A stretch of 18,213 nt of DNA, from the NCBI GenBank assembly GCA_018903055.1, contig JAHIPW010000029.1:1-18213 (forward strand), in the 5' to 3' direction. Below the pieces are notes generated by a model. It worked only from the letters and a program-made list of their open reading frames with translations, searched no databases and had not been told where the DNA came from. Made by a program: the position numbers and the translations under genes. Shown here one piece after another: positions 7,063 through 14,106 of the stretch. Origin of the DNA: DRGV01 sp018903055 [NCBI: bacterium]. GTDB taxonomy: Bacteria > UBP18 > UBA7526. Position 1 is the first letter of the stretch. The number at the start of each line of letters is the position of its first letter.

Positions 7063-7302
7063 ATGGAGAAACTCGGTATCCTGGCGAATGTCAGTCTCTA
7101 TCGCATTCTGGGGATCCTCTTCTTAGTGGTTGGTGCTCTTTATATCCTTTCTCCCCGGACGATGAAGAAGATCGATGAGGTAGGAAAGAAGCTTTTATGG
7201 CAGGATGATTGGAGCATTACCCATCGCATCGGCTTTGGAATCTTCTTTCTCATCGTGGGATTACTACTCTGCTATACAGGCTTCGTTCTTCTGAAGAGAT
7301 AA
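7063..7302 (+). CDS. Small two-helix membrane protein of unknown function
   Basis: I do not recognise this 79-residue protein. It has two hydrophobic segments, about residues 14-29 (ILGILFLVVGALYIL) and 57-76 (IGFGIFFLIVGLLLCYTGFVLL), joined by a charged loop with SPRTMKKIDEVGKKLLWQDDW. It is therefore probably a small inner-membrane hairpin. It looks like a real gene: an excellent AAAGGAGG lies at 7046-7053 with 9-nt spacing to the ATG, a repeated regulatory cassette lies upstream and a strong terminator follows. It stands alone between the apbE gene and a convergent parvulin gene. Nothing in the sequence gives a function. Confidence 0.8.
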   Translation: MEKLGILANVSLYRILGILFLVVGALYILSPRTMKKIDEVGKKLLWQDDWSITHRIGFGIFFLIVGLLLCYTGFVLLKR

Positions 7303-7320
7303 AAGAAAAAAATAAAAAAC

Positions 7321-7347
7321 AAAAGCCCCCCGTAAAGGGGGGCTTTT
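7321..7347. terminator. Strong bidirectional intrinsic terminator
   Basis: This is a perfect 11-bp stem, AAAAGCCCCCC (7321-7331) with GGGGGGCTTTT (7337-7347), and a GTAAA loop. T-rich DNA follows on the plus strand and an A-rich run precedes it, giving a U-tract on the minus strand as well. It lies between the convergent genes ending at 7302 (+) and 7401 (-) and can serve both. Confidence 0.95.
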
Positions 7348-7400
7348 CTATTATTTATTCCTGTTTAGTCTCTTAGAGAATACACCTCCTTAGATGCTTG

Positions 7401-8798
7401 CTATCTAATGGGGTGAATCTTGATCTTTGCCTTTTGATATAAATTCCGGTACCACTGGCTATAGACAAGTGCTTTCTTCTTTTGAATAAAGTCTTTAGTG
7501 AATGCTTCTTTCTCTTCGGCAAATCTTTCCTTATCCATTCCTTTTCGTTTAATCAGTCTGATGATGTAATAGCCATCCCTTCCCCTTAGAGGGCCCTTCA
7601 CTTCACCCACTTTGAGACCAAGGGCCTCCTCTTCAATTTCCTGGGGCAAATTACTTTCCCCACGTTTAAAAAGACCAGTTTCCTTAATCTCCACAGAGAG
7701 CCTTTTAGCTAAAACTCTTAAATCCTCTTTTTCTATTTCTTTTGTTACTTCCCGAGTTCTTTCTTTAGTAATCCTCCATCCCTTTTCTTCCTTTAAAGTT
7801 CTTTTTATCTTTTCTTTTACTTCATCCAATGGAGGAATGTAAGATTCTTTCTTTTCCTCTAACTTGATGATGTGGTAACCGAACCTGCTTTTCACCGGCC
7901 GAGATATTTGCCCTTCTTCCAGACCAAAAGCCACCCCCTCAAACTCCTCCACCATATCCCCCCTCTTAAAGAAGCCCAGATCTCCACCTTTTTCTTTGCT
8001 GGGACACTGGGAGAATTCTTTTGCCAACTTTTCAAAATCCTCTTCCTTCCCCAACCTCCTCGTTATCTCTTTTATTCTCTCACGAGCCTCCCTTCCCTTA
8101 ATCAGGACATGTCTTACCCGTATTTTCTCCGGCACGCGATAACTTTCTTTATTCTCCTGATAATACTTCTCTATTTCCTTCTGATCAATCCTCACCTCTT
8201 TAGCAGGCGCTATCAGAAGATATTCAATCTCTATCTCTTCATTCCTTTTTAGATATTCATCCCGGATCTCCTTTTCGCTCATCTCTATCCCATCCAGAAT
8301 TAGATTCTTCAATTTGGTAATAGAGATTTCCTTACTCATCTCCTCTTCAAACTTTTGGGGAGTATATCCCAACCAATCCAGGAGGGCAAAGTAGGTCTCT
8401 TTATCAAACTTTCCCTCTTTCTGAAAGGCCGGGTAGCTTCTTATCTCTTCCCTCAATTCTTGATCACTCACCCCGATTCTCTTCCTCTTCACTTCCTGGA
8501 GCAGAAGTTCTCTTTCGATTAAGATATTTAGTGCCGCTTCCTCCAGGTTTAAAATCTTTGCTATTTCTTCGTTGAATTTGTCTCCCATCCCCTCTCTCAT
8601 CTCCCGATAGAGCCTCTCTACTTCCTTATAATAGGCCTCTCCTGTAATCCCTTTTCCATTCACGGCGGCAACCAGGTTTAATCTCCTCTCTTTCAATCCC
8701 ACTAAGGCTCCAGCCAGGATGAAGGTTGGGATAACTAAGATGATAGTACCCCATAAAATCATTCGGGTTTTTTTACGCATGGCCTTGAGCATTACCAT
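7401..8798 (-). CDS. Membrane-anchored SurA/PpiD-like peptidyl-prolyl isomerase (parvulin)
   Basis: This is a foldase of the SurA/PpiD type that probably helps exported proteins fold outside the cytoplasmic membrane. The start is the ATG at 8798, set by AGGAGG at 8805-8810 with 6-nt spacing; an upstream ATG at 8816 would put that site in the coding region. Length is 465 residues. It has a basic N-terminus and a membrane anchor (residues ~13-35), then a SurA_N-like helical chaperone region with AAVNGKGITGEAYYKEV (45-61) and ERELLLQEVKRKRIGVS. The parvulin domain spans ~224-314: RVRHVLIKG, GGDLGFFKRGDMVEEFE and SRFGYHIIKL. A second, degenerate parvulin-like segment (GLKVGEVKGPLRGRDGYYII) lies near the C-terminus. 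The anchor and layout fit PpiD better than free SurA. Confidence 0.9.
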   Translation of the reverse strand: MVMLKAMRKKTRMILWGTIILVIPTFILAGALVGLKERRLNLVAAVNGKGITGEAYYKEVERLYREMREGMGDKFNEEIAKILNLEEAALNILIERELLLQEVKRKRIGVSDQELREEIRSYPAFQKEGKFDKETYFALLDWLGYTPQKFEEEMSKEISITKLKNLILDGIEMSEKEIRDEYLKRNEEIEIEYLLIAPAKEVRIDQKEIEKYYQENKESYRVPEKIRVRHVLIKGREARERIKEITRRLGKEEDFEKLAKEFSQCPSKEKGGDLGFFKRGDMVEEFEGVAFGLEEGQISRPVKSRFGYHIIKLEEKKESYIPPLDEVKEKIKRTLKEEKGWRITKERTREVTKEIEKEDLRVLAKRLSVEIKETGLFKRGESNLPQEIEEEALGLKVGEVKGPLRGRDGYYIIRLIKRKGMDKERFAEEKEAFTKDFIQKKKALVYSQWYRNLYQKAKIKIHPIR

Positions 8799-9004
8799 AG
8801 TCCGCCTCCTCACCATAGTTGTTGGAATAGTCAGTGATCGGTGATCAGCAATAATTGGTTTACGGTTTACGGTGTACGGTTTACGGTGAAAAACCGCCTC
8901 TCGTTTTCACTCGAGACTGAGCGATCCTGAATGAAATGAAGGACGGTAAACGGTAAACAGCGACCCCGATGAATCGGGGGAGCGGGTAAACGGTTAACCT
9001 TAAG

Positions 9005-9024
9005 TAACACGGCTCACCGTGTTA
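9005..9024. promoter_or_regulatory. Palindrome at the predicted transcription start (possible operator)
   Basis: TAACACGG (9005-9012) and CCGTGTTA (9017-9024) form a perfect 8-bp inverted repeat with CTCA between. It abuts the -10 box of the minus-strand promoter. It could be a repressor site or a 5' hairpin of the transcript. Confidence 0.45.
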
Positions 9025-9052
9025 TTATATCTTCTTCTTAAAATTTTTGCAA
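9024..9052 (-). promoter_or_regulatory. Sigma-70-type promoter for the parvulin gene
   Basis: On the minus strand, TTGCAA (9047-9052) and a perfect TATAAT (9024-9029) are separated by exactly 17 nt. Transcription should start near 9017. That gives a long leader of ~220 nt to the gene start at 8798. The predicted start falls inside an 8-bp palindrome (9005-9024). Confidence 0.8.
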
Positions 9053-9143
9053 GAAAAATAATAATGATTGTTATGCTTTCAATATCATTGTAATCTGTTT
9101 AGCCATCACTGTAATCCCGTGACAATTTTAGAAAATAAAAAAC

Positions 9144-9172
9144 TTGCTAATTTCAAAAACCTCTGATATTAT
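9144..9172 (+). promoter_or_regulatory. Sigma-70-type promoter for the mreB operon
   Basis: TTGCTA (9144-9149) and TATTAT (9167-9172) are separated by 17 nt and lie in an AT-rich stretch. The predicted start near 9179 leaves a ~190-nt leader containing the double hairpin at 9233-9269, ahead of mreB at 9372. Confidence 0.7.
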
Positions 9173-9371
9173 AGCAAGTAACAATTGACATTGAGCAAGT
9201 AGAAAGTAGAAAAGTAAGTTTTGAAGCAATCGAGCCCCGCTTAAGCGGGATCCCGCCACAGGCGGGGCTATCGAGCTATCTAGTATCCAGCATCAAGGAT
9301 CCAGAATCTGTGATCTGTGCTAATCTGTAATCAATCTGTGAAAATCTGCGTTTGATAAAAGGGAGGAAGAG

Positions 9372-10412
9372 ATGTTATTCGATTGGTTTTTAGGGTTATT
9401 CTCCAATGATATGGCCATCGACTTAGGGACGGCCACCACCCTGGCCTATATCAAGGGCCAGGGAATTATTTTAAGAGAGCCCTCTGTGGTGGCCATCCTG
9501 AAAGATACGGGCAAGGTAGTGGCGGTGGGAAGCGATGCCAAGAGAATGCTGGGAAGGACCCCGGCCAATATCGTGGCCATTCGGCCCATGAGGGATGGGG
9601 TGATTGCGGACTTCGAGATTACAGAAGAGATGCTGCGCTACTTCATCACTAAGGCCCACAAGAGGAGGGCATTGGTGAGACCCCGGATCATCGTCTGTGT
9701 CCCTTTAGGGATAACAGGGGTGGAGAAGAGGGCGGTAAGGGACGCGGCCCAGGCAGCAGGCGCCCGGGAGGTTTATTTAATAGAAGAGCCCATGGCCGCC
9801 GCTATTGGGGCCGGACTTCCCGTTGCCGAACCCGCGGGGAATATGATCGTAGATATCGGCGGGGGAACGACTGAGGTAGCAGTCATCTCATTGGGAGGGA
9901 TTGTCTGTCATTGCTCGATTAGGGTGGCCGGGAATGAGATGGATGAGGCCATTATGGCCTATCTTAAGAAGACCTATAACCTGGCTATTGGAGAGCATAC
10001 TGCAGAGGAGATCAAGATAAGGGTAGGAAGCGCCTGCCCCTTAAAGGAGGAGCTCACCCTGGAGGTGAAGGGAAGGGACCTGATAGCTGGCCTCCCAAAG
10101 ACAGTGACCATTACCTCTCAAAAGATAAGGGAAGCAATACAAGAACCCTTAGGGGCCATTGTGGAAGCGGTGAAGAACACCCTGGAGCGCACCCCACCAG
10201 AACTATCCGCAGATATCATGGAGAGGGGAATTATCTTGGCAGGCGGAGGAGCCCTGCTCCGGGGAATAGATAGGCTACTCTCTGAAGAGACCGGGCTTCC
10301 TGTTAATCTCGACGAGGATCCCTTATCTACGGTTGTTCTGGGAACGGGCAAGGTCCTGGATGAATTGGATACCCTAAAGATGGTTCTTGCCCCTGCCCAT
10401 CGCCGCTACTGA
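9372..10412 (+). CDS. mreB: MreB, rod-shape-determining actin homologue
   Basis: MreB forms ATP-dependent filaments on the inner face of the membrane that direct lateral cell-wall synthesis. The actin-fold motifs are present: phosphate-1 loop [13 protein letters not shown] (residues 15-27), [14 protein letters not shown] (136-149), phosphate-2 loop [11 protein letters not shown] (160-170), and the adenosine motif [12 protein letters not shown] (289-300). Length is 346 residues, normal. The N-terminal [10 protein letters not shown] is hydrophobic and could act as the membrane-binding helix or loop. ATG 9372 follows GGGAGG at 9361-9366. It is the first gene of mreB-mreC-mreD-mrdA-rodA. It is higher in GC than the surrounding spacers and contains no palindromic insert, unlike the three genes from mreD to rodA. 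Confidence 0.98.
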   Translation: MLFDWFLGLFSNDMAIDLGTATTLAYIKGQGIILREPSVVAILKDTGKVVAVGSDAKRMLGRTPANIVAIRPMRDGVIADFEITEEMLRYFITKAHKRRALVRPRIIVCVPLGITGVEKRAVRDAAQAAGAREVYLIEEPMAAAIGAGLPVAEPAGNMIVDIGGGTTEVAVISLGGIVCHCSIRVAGNEMDEAIMAYLKKTYNLAIGEHTAEEIKIRVGSACPLKEELTLEVKGRDLIAGLPKTVTITSQKIREAIQEPLGAIVEAVKNTLERTPPELSADIMERGIILAGGGALLRGIDRLLSEETGLPVNLDEDPLSTVVLGTGKVLDELDTLKMVLAPAHRRY

Positions 10413-10712
10413 GACGCAGATTTACGCAGATCCAATCACAGATGACCGCAGATAAGCAGGAAAGTGAGCCCCGAAGGACAAGCCTACGGGGCAGGCAGGT
10501 GAGAAAGTGGGAAAGTGAGAAAAGAGAAAATAAGAGAATACGAGAATACGTAAATAAGAGAATGAAGCAAGAGAAGGCAAGACGAGAAGAAACTTACCAA
10601 CTTATTTTCTTATTAACTTATTAACTTGCTTTTGTTTGAGGCTTGCGACTTGAGGCTTGAAGCATACTTTATTACTTATTCACTTGTTAACTTGTCAACG
10701 GCAAACTATATA
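10413..10712. repeat. mreB-mreC gap filled with several repeat types
   Basis: This 300-bp gap is a patchwork. CGCAGATTTACGCAGAT units lie at 10413-10456. The 49-nt repeat (10461-10509) is identical to 4525-4573. GAGAATACG/AAGAG purine repeats follow, then TTATTAACTTGC repeats, GAGGCTTGCGACTTGAGGCTTGAAGC (in parts, 10638-10665) and CACTTGTTAACTTGTCAAC. A 60-codon frame at 10442-10624 is made only of this repeat DNA. No separate promoter is obvious. Confidence 0.6.
10461..10509. repeat. 49-nt identical repeat with hairpin, copy 2
   Basis: It is identical over 49 nt to 4525-4573, with the same CCCCGAAGG/CCTACGGGG hairpin. Here it is fully intergenic. Confidence 0.85.
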
Positions 10713-11429
10713 ATGAAAAAAAAAGTTTTTGTTTTAGTCATACTCATTTTAATATCCCTCTTTCTTTTATTCTCTAAAAGGCGGGCTCCCAAATTAGAGG
10801 AGGGTCTGACCGCTGTCATTTATCTGCCGGCAAAGGTTCTGGCCAAGACCACTTCTCATCCCAGGGAGACCTTATCCCAGGGGGAAGAGAGGCTCCTTTT
10901 GGAACTTGAAAGGGAGAATGAACGCCTGAGGAGTCTCCTTAAATTAAGAGAGAGACTTACCCACCGAAGCATGGCCGCTTTGGTTATCGGTCGGGAGCCC
11001 ACTAATTGGTTCAACTCTATCCTTCTCGATAAGGGAAGGGAAGAGGGGGTAGAAGAGAATTTCGTAGTAATTACTCCAGAGGGTCTGGTGGGAAGGGTGA
11101 ATAAAGTCCACCGGAATTCCTGTCAGGTTCTGCTCATCACTGACCTGGAGAGCGAGATTGGTGCTCTCATAGAGAGGTCTCGAGTTCAGGGGGTGCTCCA
11201 GGGAAGAAAGAGAGGCCTGATTTTAAAGTACCTCCCCTTAGGAGCAGATGTCAGGGAAGGAGATGTGATTACCACCTCTGGCCTGGAAGAGGGCCTCTTT
11301 CCCAAGGGTCTCGTCATAGGAAGAATAAAAAGAATAGAGGCTTCTCATCCTCAGGATCTCTTCCTGGAGATAATCGTTACCCCCAAGGCCAACCTGAGCA
11401 GATTAGAAGAAGTCCTGATCCTTAAGTGA
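10713..11429 (+). CDS. mreC: MreC, rod-shape-determining protein
   Basis: MreC is a bitopic membrane protein that links MreB to the periplasmic wall-synthesis enzymes. ATG 10713 begins MKKKVFVLVILILISLFLLF, a short basic tail and a membrane helix (residues 5-20). A coiled coil follows (about 53-82, GEERLLLELERENERLRS). The two-part beta domain then runs from residue ~88 to the end, with GREPTNWFNSILLDKGREEGVEENF, VVITPEGLVGRV and TTSGLEEGLFPKGLVIGRI, all family-typical. Length is 238 residues. A longer frame from 10626 only adds repeat DNA. No clear Shine-Dalgarno sequence precedes the ATG, which is odd for this operon. The stop TGA overlaps the GTG start of mreD. Confidence 0.94.
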   Translation: MKKKVFVLVILILISLFLLFSKRRAPKLEEGLTAVIYLPAKVLAKTTSHPRETLSQGEERLLLELERENERLRSLLKLRERLTHRSMAALVIGREPTNWFNSILLDKGREEGVEENFVVITPEGLVGRVNKVHRNSCQVLLITDLESEIGALIERSRVQGVLQGRKRGLILKYLPLGADVREGDVITTSGLEEGLFPKGLVIGRIKRIEASHPQDLFLEIIVTPKANLSRLEEVLILK

Positions 11430-12025
11430 ACCCCGCCCCTTTTACTCGGAAAAATCCTTTCGTAGCAGAAAGGTGTAGGAGTAAACCCCGCCCCTTCTTC
11501 TCCCCCAGTCCCAACTGCAGGCAAGGAAGAGGCGGGATAAAGAGAATAATTTTTTTCTTTCTTCTCCTCTTTCTGGTTACTCTTCAGGCCACTCTCCTGA
11601 ATGGACTGAACATCTTAGGAATAAAGCCCGACTTCCTTTTCATCCTAGTTATTTTTATAGCTCTCCATAAGGGGCCCATCTCTGGGGCCTGGTGCGGTTT
11701 CCTGGCTGGGATTTTGTTAGACCTCTTCTCCTTTGCCCCCTTAGGGACCAATGCCCTCTCCAAAACAGCCCTGGGATTTTTACTGGGCGCAGTAGCACCC
11801 TTCCTATACTTCGAAGCCCCCTTCATCCAGGGGCTCCTTCTATTTATAGCCATGCTTTTAGAGGGAATTTTTCTCTTTATTCTTCTCTCCTCTCTCCATC
11901 TTGCCCTTCCCTTCTCCCATTCATTTCTTCACATCATCCTCCCCACTTCTCTCTATACCTCTCTTCTTACCCCCCTCCTCTTCTATGTCTTCAAGAAGAC
12001 AGGGGTCAGCGATTATGCCTTTTGA
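11426..12025 (+). CDS. mreD: MreD, rod-shape-determining protein, with tandem palindromic inserts at its N-terminus
   Basis: MreD is a small integral membrane protein of the elongasome. The core begins at about residue 39 (IKRIIFFFLLLFLVTLQA) and has five or so membrane helices, with the family segments KPDFLFILVIFIALHKGPISG and GFLAGILLDLFSFAPLGTNAL. The GTG start at 11426 overlaps the mreC stop (GTGA). No other usable start lies before the first helix. The N-terminal tail of about 37 residues (NPAPFTRKNPFVAER and onward) comes from two palindromic elements in tandem at 11431-11538. Without them the gene would read GTG AAG AGA ATA, giving MKRIIFFFLLLFLV, a normal MreD start. Length is 199 residues against a usual ~160-170. 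It overlaps mrdA by 11 bp. Confidence 0.9.
   Translation: MNPAPFTRKNPFVAERCRSKPRPFFSPSPNCRQGRGGIKRIIFFFLLLFLVTLQATLLNGLNILGIKPDFLFILVIFIALHKGPISGAWCGFLAGILLDLFSFAPLGTNALSKTALGFLLGAVAPFLYFEAPFIQGLLLFIAMLLEGIFLFILLSSLHLALPFSHSFLHIILPTSLYTSLLTPLLFYVFKKTGVSDYAF
11431..11482. mobile_element. Palindromic element 1 of mreD tandem (52 bp)
   Basis: It aligns almost base for base with the 51-bp element in mrdA (12026-12076): CCCCGC, then CC(T/C)TTTACTCGGAA, then GTA(G/A)CAGAAAGG. The right end is eroded (GGTGTAGGAGT against GGGGCGGGGT). An inner hairpin CCTTTC/GAAAGG is intact. The flanks are GAA (11428-11430) and AAA (11483-11485), two of three bases matching. It encodes PAPFTRKNPFVAERCRS. Confidence 0.72.
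11486..11538. mobile_element. Palindromic element 2 of mreD tandem (53 bp)
   Basis: It runs from CCCCG to GGGAT. The arms CCCGCCCCTTC (11487-11497) and GAAGAGGCGGG (11526-11536) pair at 10 of 11 positions. It is flanked exactly by AAA (11483-11485) and AAA (11539-11541). Elements 1 and 2 together, with their 3-bp copies, add 111 bp, a multiple of three, although neither does alone. Confidence 0.7.
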
Positions 12026-13862
12026 CCCCGCACCCTTTACTCGGAAGCGTTTCTTTGTAACAGAAAGGGGCGGGGTTGACCTCCGGCCTCCTTCAACGAG
12101 GAGGGAATTTCGTTTCCGCCTCTTATTCGTTACCGTTATCATATGTCTCTTGTTTCTTATCCTCTTTTTGAGACTCTGGGTCCTGGAGATTTTTCAGGGT
12201 GAGAAGTTCACGCGCTTAGCAGAGGATAATAGTATTAGACTCCTGGCCTATCCCGCCCCTCGGGGCCTCATCTACGATCGAAAGGGAAGGGTTTTGGCCA
12301 AAAGTCGTCTCTCCTTCTCCATCACCATCCATCCATGGAATCTGAGTGAGGAGATATTGAATGAGACCATCGACCACATCGGTCCCATAATTGGGATGAG
12401 GAAAGAGGAGATCAGGGAAAGAATAGCGAAGTGGCCCACTCCCTTCTCAAGCGTTCTATTGAAAGAGGATGTCGGCTTGGAAGTGGCGACTAAGATTCTG
12501 GAGAGGAAGGGGAGTTTAGCAGGGATGGATGTGAAGACCCGGCCCCTGCGCTACTATCCGGATGGGGAGCTTCTGGCTCCGGTCCTGGGATACTTAGGGG
12601 AGATCGGCAGGGAGGAGCTGCGGACCTTGAGGAGCAAGGGATACTCCTTGGGGGATAGGATGGGCCAGGATGGATTAGAGAAGGTCTATGATGGGTATCT
12701 CAGGGGTGAGGATGGGGGCTGGCAGGTTCAGATCAGTAACCAGGGTCAGAGGATAGGGGTCATCGGCTATAGAAAGCCTATCCCCGGGAATGACCTCATA
12801 CTCACCATTGATAAGAGAATGCAGGAAGTGGCCTGGGATTCTCTGAGAGGCCGTTCAGGAGCCATCGTGGTCCTGGATCCCAGAACAGGGGAGGTCCTGG
12901 CCCTGGTGAGTTCCCCAACCTTCGATCCCAACCTCTTTGTCCCCAGAATCTCGAAGACGAAGTGGTCCTCCTTAAAGGAGGATCCCCTACATCCCCTGAC
13001 CAATCGTGCCATCCAGGGTCAGTATGCCCCGGGTTCGATCTTCAAGGTAATTACTGCTCTTGCTGCGCTGGAGAAAGGACTTATCTCCAGAGATGAGAGG
13101 TTCTCCTGCTCGGGAACCTTCCCCTTTAAGGATCGGGTCTTCAGGTGCTGGAGGAAGGAGGGGCATGGGGAATTGAATATTAAAGAAGCCATCATTCATT
13201 CCTGCGACATATTCTTCTATCAACTGGGCCTGAGGGTGGGGGTGGATAACCTGGTGGAACTCTCCCAAAAGTTTGGCCTGGACCAATCAACCAGGATAGG
13301 CCTTCCCCATGAGGAAAAAGGTCTTCTGCCCACCAAGCGATGGAGGAAGGATTCTCTGGGCAGGGGATGGTATGAAGGAGATACCGTCAACCTCTCCATA
13401 GGTCAGGGGTATCTCTTAGTCACCCCTTTACAGATGGCAAGTCTAATGAGTGCTGTCGCTAATGGAGGGAGGCTATATGAACCCCAATTGGTTAAGGAAA
13501 TCATCTCTTCAGAGGGGGAGACAATATGGAGAATGGGGCCTCGCTTGGTAAGAGAGATTAATTTAGAGAGAGAGACCATTGAATTCCTGAGGGAATCCCT
13601 CTTTGGTGTGGTCAATGAACTAGGAACTGGTTGGCGGGCAAAGATAGAGGGAGTAGGAGTAGCGGGGAAGACGGGTACCGCTGAAAACCCCTTAGGAGAG
13701 GACCATGCCTGGTTCATTGGCTTCGCCCCCCACAAAGAACCAGAGATAGCGCTCGCCGTTCTTATAGAGCATGGAGGGATGGGAGGGGAGGTTGCCGCTC
13801 CCATTGCCAAAAAAATATTCGAAGCATACTTTGACCAGCGAACAGTAACCAGCGAACAGTAA
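12015..13862 (+). CDS. mrdA: Penicillin-binding protein 2 (elongasome transpeptidase)
   Basis: PBP2 is the class B transpeptidase that cross-links new peptidoglycan during elongation, as the partner of RodA. ATG 12015 overlaps the end of mreD; a longer frame from 11901 lies wholly within mreD. It has 615 residues: a cytoplasmic tail, a membrane helix (~35-54), the pedestal with APRGLIYDRKGRVLA (~81-95), then the transpeptidase domain. The catalytic SxxK is SIFK with Ser341. The second motif is SCD (Ser396), and KTG is in GVAGKTGTAE (Lys552). The 51-bp element at 12026-12076 encodes PAPFTRKRFFVTERGGV-like sequence in the tail; without it the start reads MPFDLRPPSTRREF. The C-terminal RTVTSEQ comes from an ACCAGCGAACAGTA repeat. 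Confidence 0.96.
   Translation: MPFDPAPFTRKRFFVTERGGVDLRPPSTRREFRFRLLFVTVIICLLFLILFLRLWVLEIFQGEKFTRLAEDNSIRLLAYPAPRGLIYDRKGRVLAKSRLSFSITIHPWNLSEEILNETIDHIGPIIGMRKEEIRERIAKWPTPFSSVLLKEDVGLEVATKILERKGSLAGMDVKTRPLRYYPDGELLAPVLGYLGEIGREELRTLRSKGYSLGDRMGQDGLEKVYDGYLRGEDGGWQVQISNQGQRIGVIGYRKPIPGNDLILTIDKRMQEVAWDSLRGRSGAIVVLDPRTGEVLALVSSPTFDPNLFVPRISKTKWSSLKEDPLHPLTNRAIQGQYAPGSIFKVITALAALEKGLISRDERFSCSGTFPFKDRVFRCWRKEGHGELNIKEAIIHSCDIFFYQLGLRVGVDNLVELSQKFGLDQSTRIGLPHEEKGLLPTKRWRKDSLGRGWYEGDTVNLSIGQGYLLVTPLQMASLMSAVANGGRLYEPQLVKEIISSEGETIWRMGPRLVREINLERETIEFLRESLFGVVNELGTGWRAKIEGVGVAGKTGTAENPLGEDHAWFIGFAPHKEPEIALAVLIEHGGMGGEVAAPIAKKIFEAYFDQRTVTSEQ
12026..12076. mobile_element. In-frame CCCC...GGGGT palindromic element in mrdA (51 bp)
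   Basis: The left arm ACCCCGCACCCTTT (12025-12038) pairs with AAAGGGGCGGGGT (12064-12076) apart from one bulged base. It is flanked exactly by TGA (12023-12025) and TGA (12077-12079). The left TGA is the stop codon of mreD. The 51 bp equal 17 codons of mrdA. It is closely related to 11431-11482. Confidence 0.82.
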
Positions 13863-14106
13863 CCAGTTGAAAGGGAATTAAAGTCCAAAGTCCAAGGTCC
13901 AAAGTCCTAAGTCGTTGGTAGTTAGGTTAGGGTAAGATAGTGGGTTTAGTAGTTAGGTAAGGGTTAGGTGTTTAAGACCAACTACCTAACCCAACAACTA
14001 AACCAACAACTTAACCCTAACCCTAACCAAATAACAAAGTCTTTAATTTTGGACGTTGGACTTCGGACATAGGACATTGGACCCGAGCGACTAAAAGGAG
14101 CGAGTA
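13863..14106. repeat. mrdA-rodA gap: GTCC repeats around long hairpin copy 2
   Basis: This 244-bp gap holds an AGTCCAAAGTCCAAGGTCC array (13880-13908), the long TTAGGG-type hairpin (13902-14047) and a GGACGTTGGACTTCGGACA-type array (14050-14083). The rodA ribosome-binding site AAAAGGAG comes next, at about 14094-14101. No gene is visible. Confidence 0.65.
13902..14047. repeat. TTAGGG-type long imperfect inverted repeat, copy 2
   Basis: It has the same orientation and overall length as 1898-2043, with roughly 85-90% identity by eye. The left half has GGTTAGGGTAAG and the right half CCTAACCCTAACC, able to pair around a centre near 13971-13976. Many differences from copy 1 are C/T or A/G transitions. 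Confidence 0.85.

Larger units (their letters stand above)
8799..9371. repeat. Divergent intergenic region: repeats, hairpins and two promoters
   Basis: This 573-bp gap between the parvulin gene (-) and mreB (+) contains several parts. There are TTTACGGTGTACGG-type repeats (8858-8890), a CCTCTCGT...ACTCGAGA stretch similar to 5772-5800, and ACGGTAAACGGTAAAC repeats (8941-8995) holding a CCCCGAT/ATCGGGG hairpin (8964-8981). The minus-strand promoter (9024-9052) and the mreB promoter (9144-9172) follow. A GC-rich double hairpin lies at 9233-9269: CCCGC/GCGGG and CCCGCC/GGCGGG within AGCCCCGC...GCGGGGCT. ATCTGTGATCTGTG-type repeats (9306-9350) lead into the mreB ribosome-binding site. No coding gene is evident. 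Confidence 0.6.

Noticed and set aside
7872-8252. Plus-strand frame opposite the parvulin gene
   Set aside because: It is antisense to a clear parvulin domain and Phe/Leu-rich, as expected from the complement of Lys/Glu codons.
10442-10624. 60-codon open frame between mreB and mreC
   Set aside because: It consists only of repeat units found elsewhere (49-nt repeat, AAGAG-type arrays), has no ribosome-binding site and no protein-like composition.
11901-12014. N-terminal extension of PBP2 upstream of ATG 12015
   Set aside because: It lies wholly inside mreD in another frame, reads as Ser/Pro-rich low-complexity sequence, and PBP2 has a good start at 12015.
11692-12060. Overlapping plus-strand frame inside mreD
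   Set aside because: It is Pro/Ser/Leu-rich, generated by pyrimidine-rich codons of mreD in another frame.
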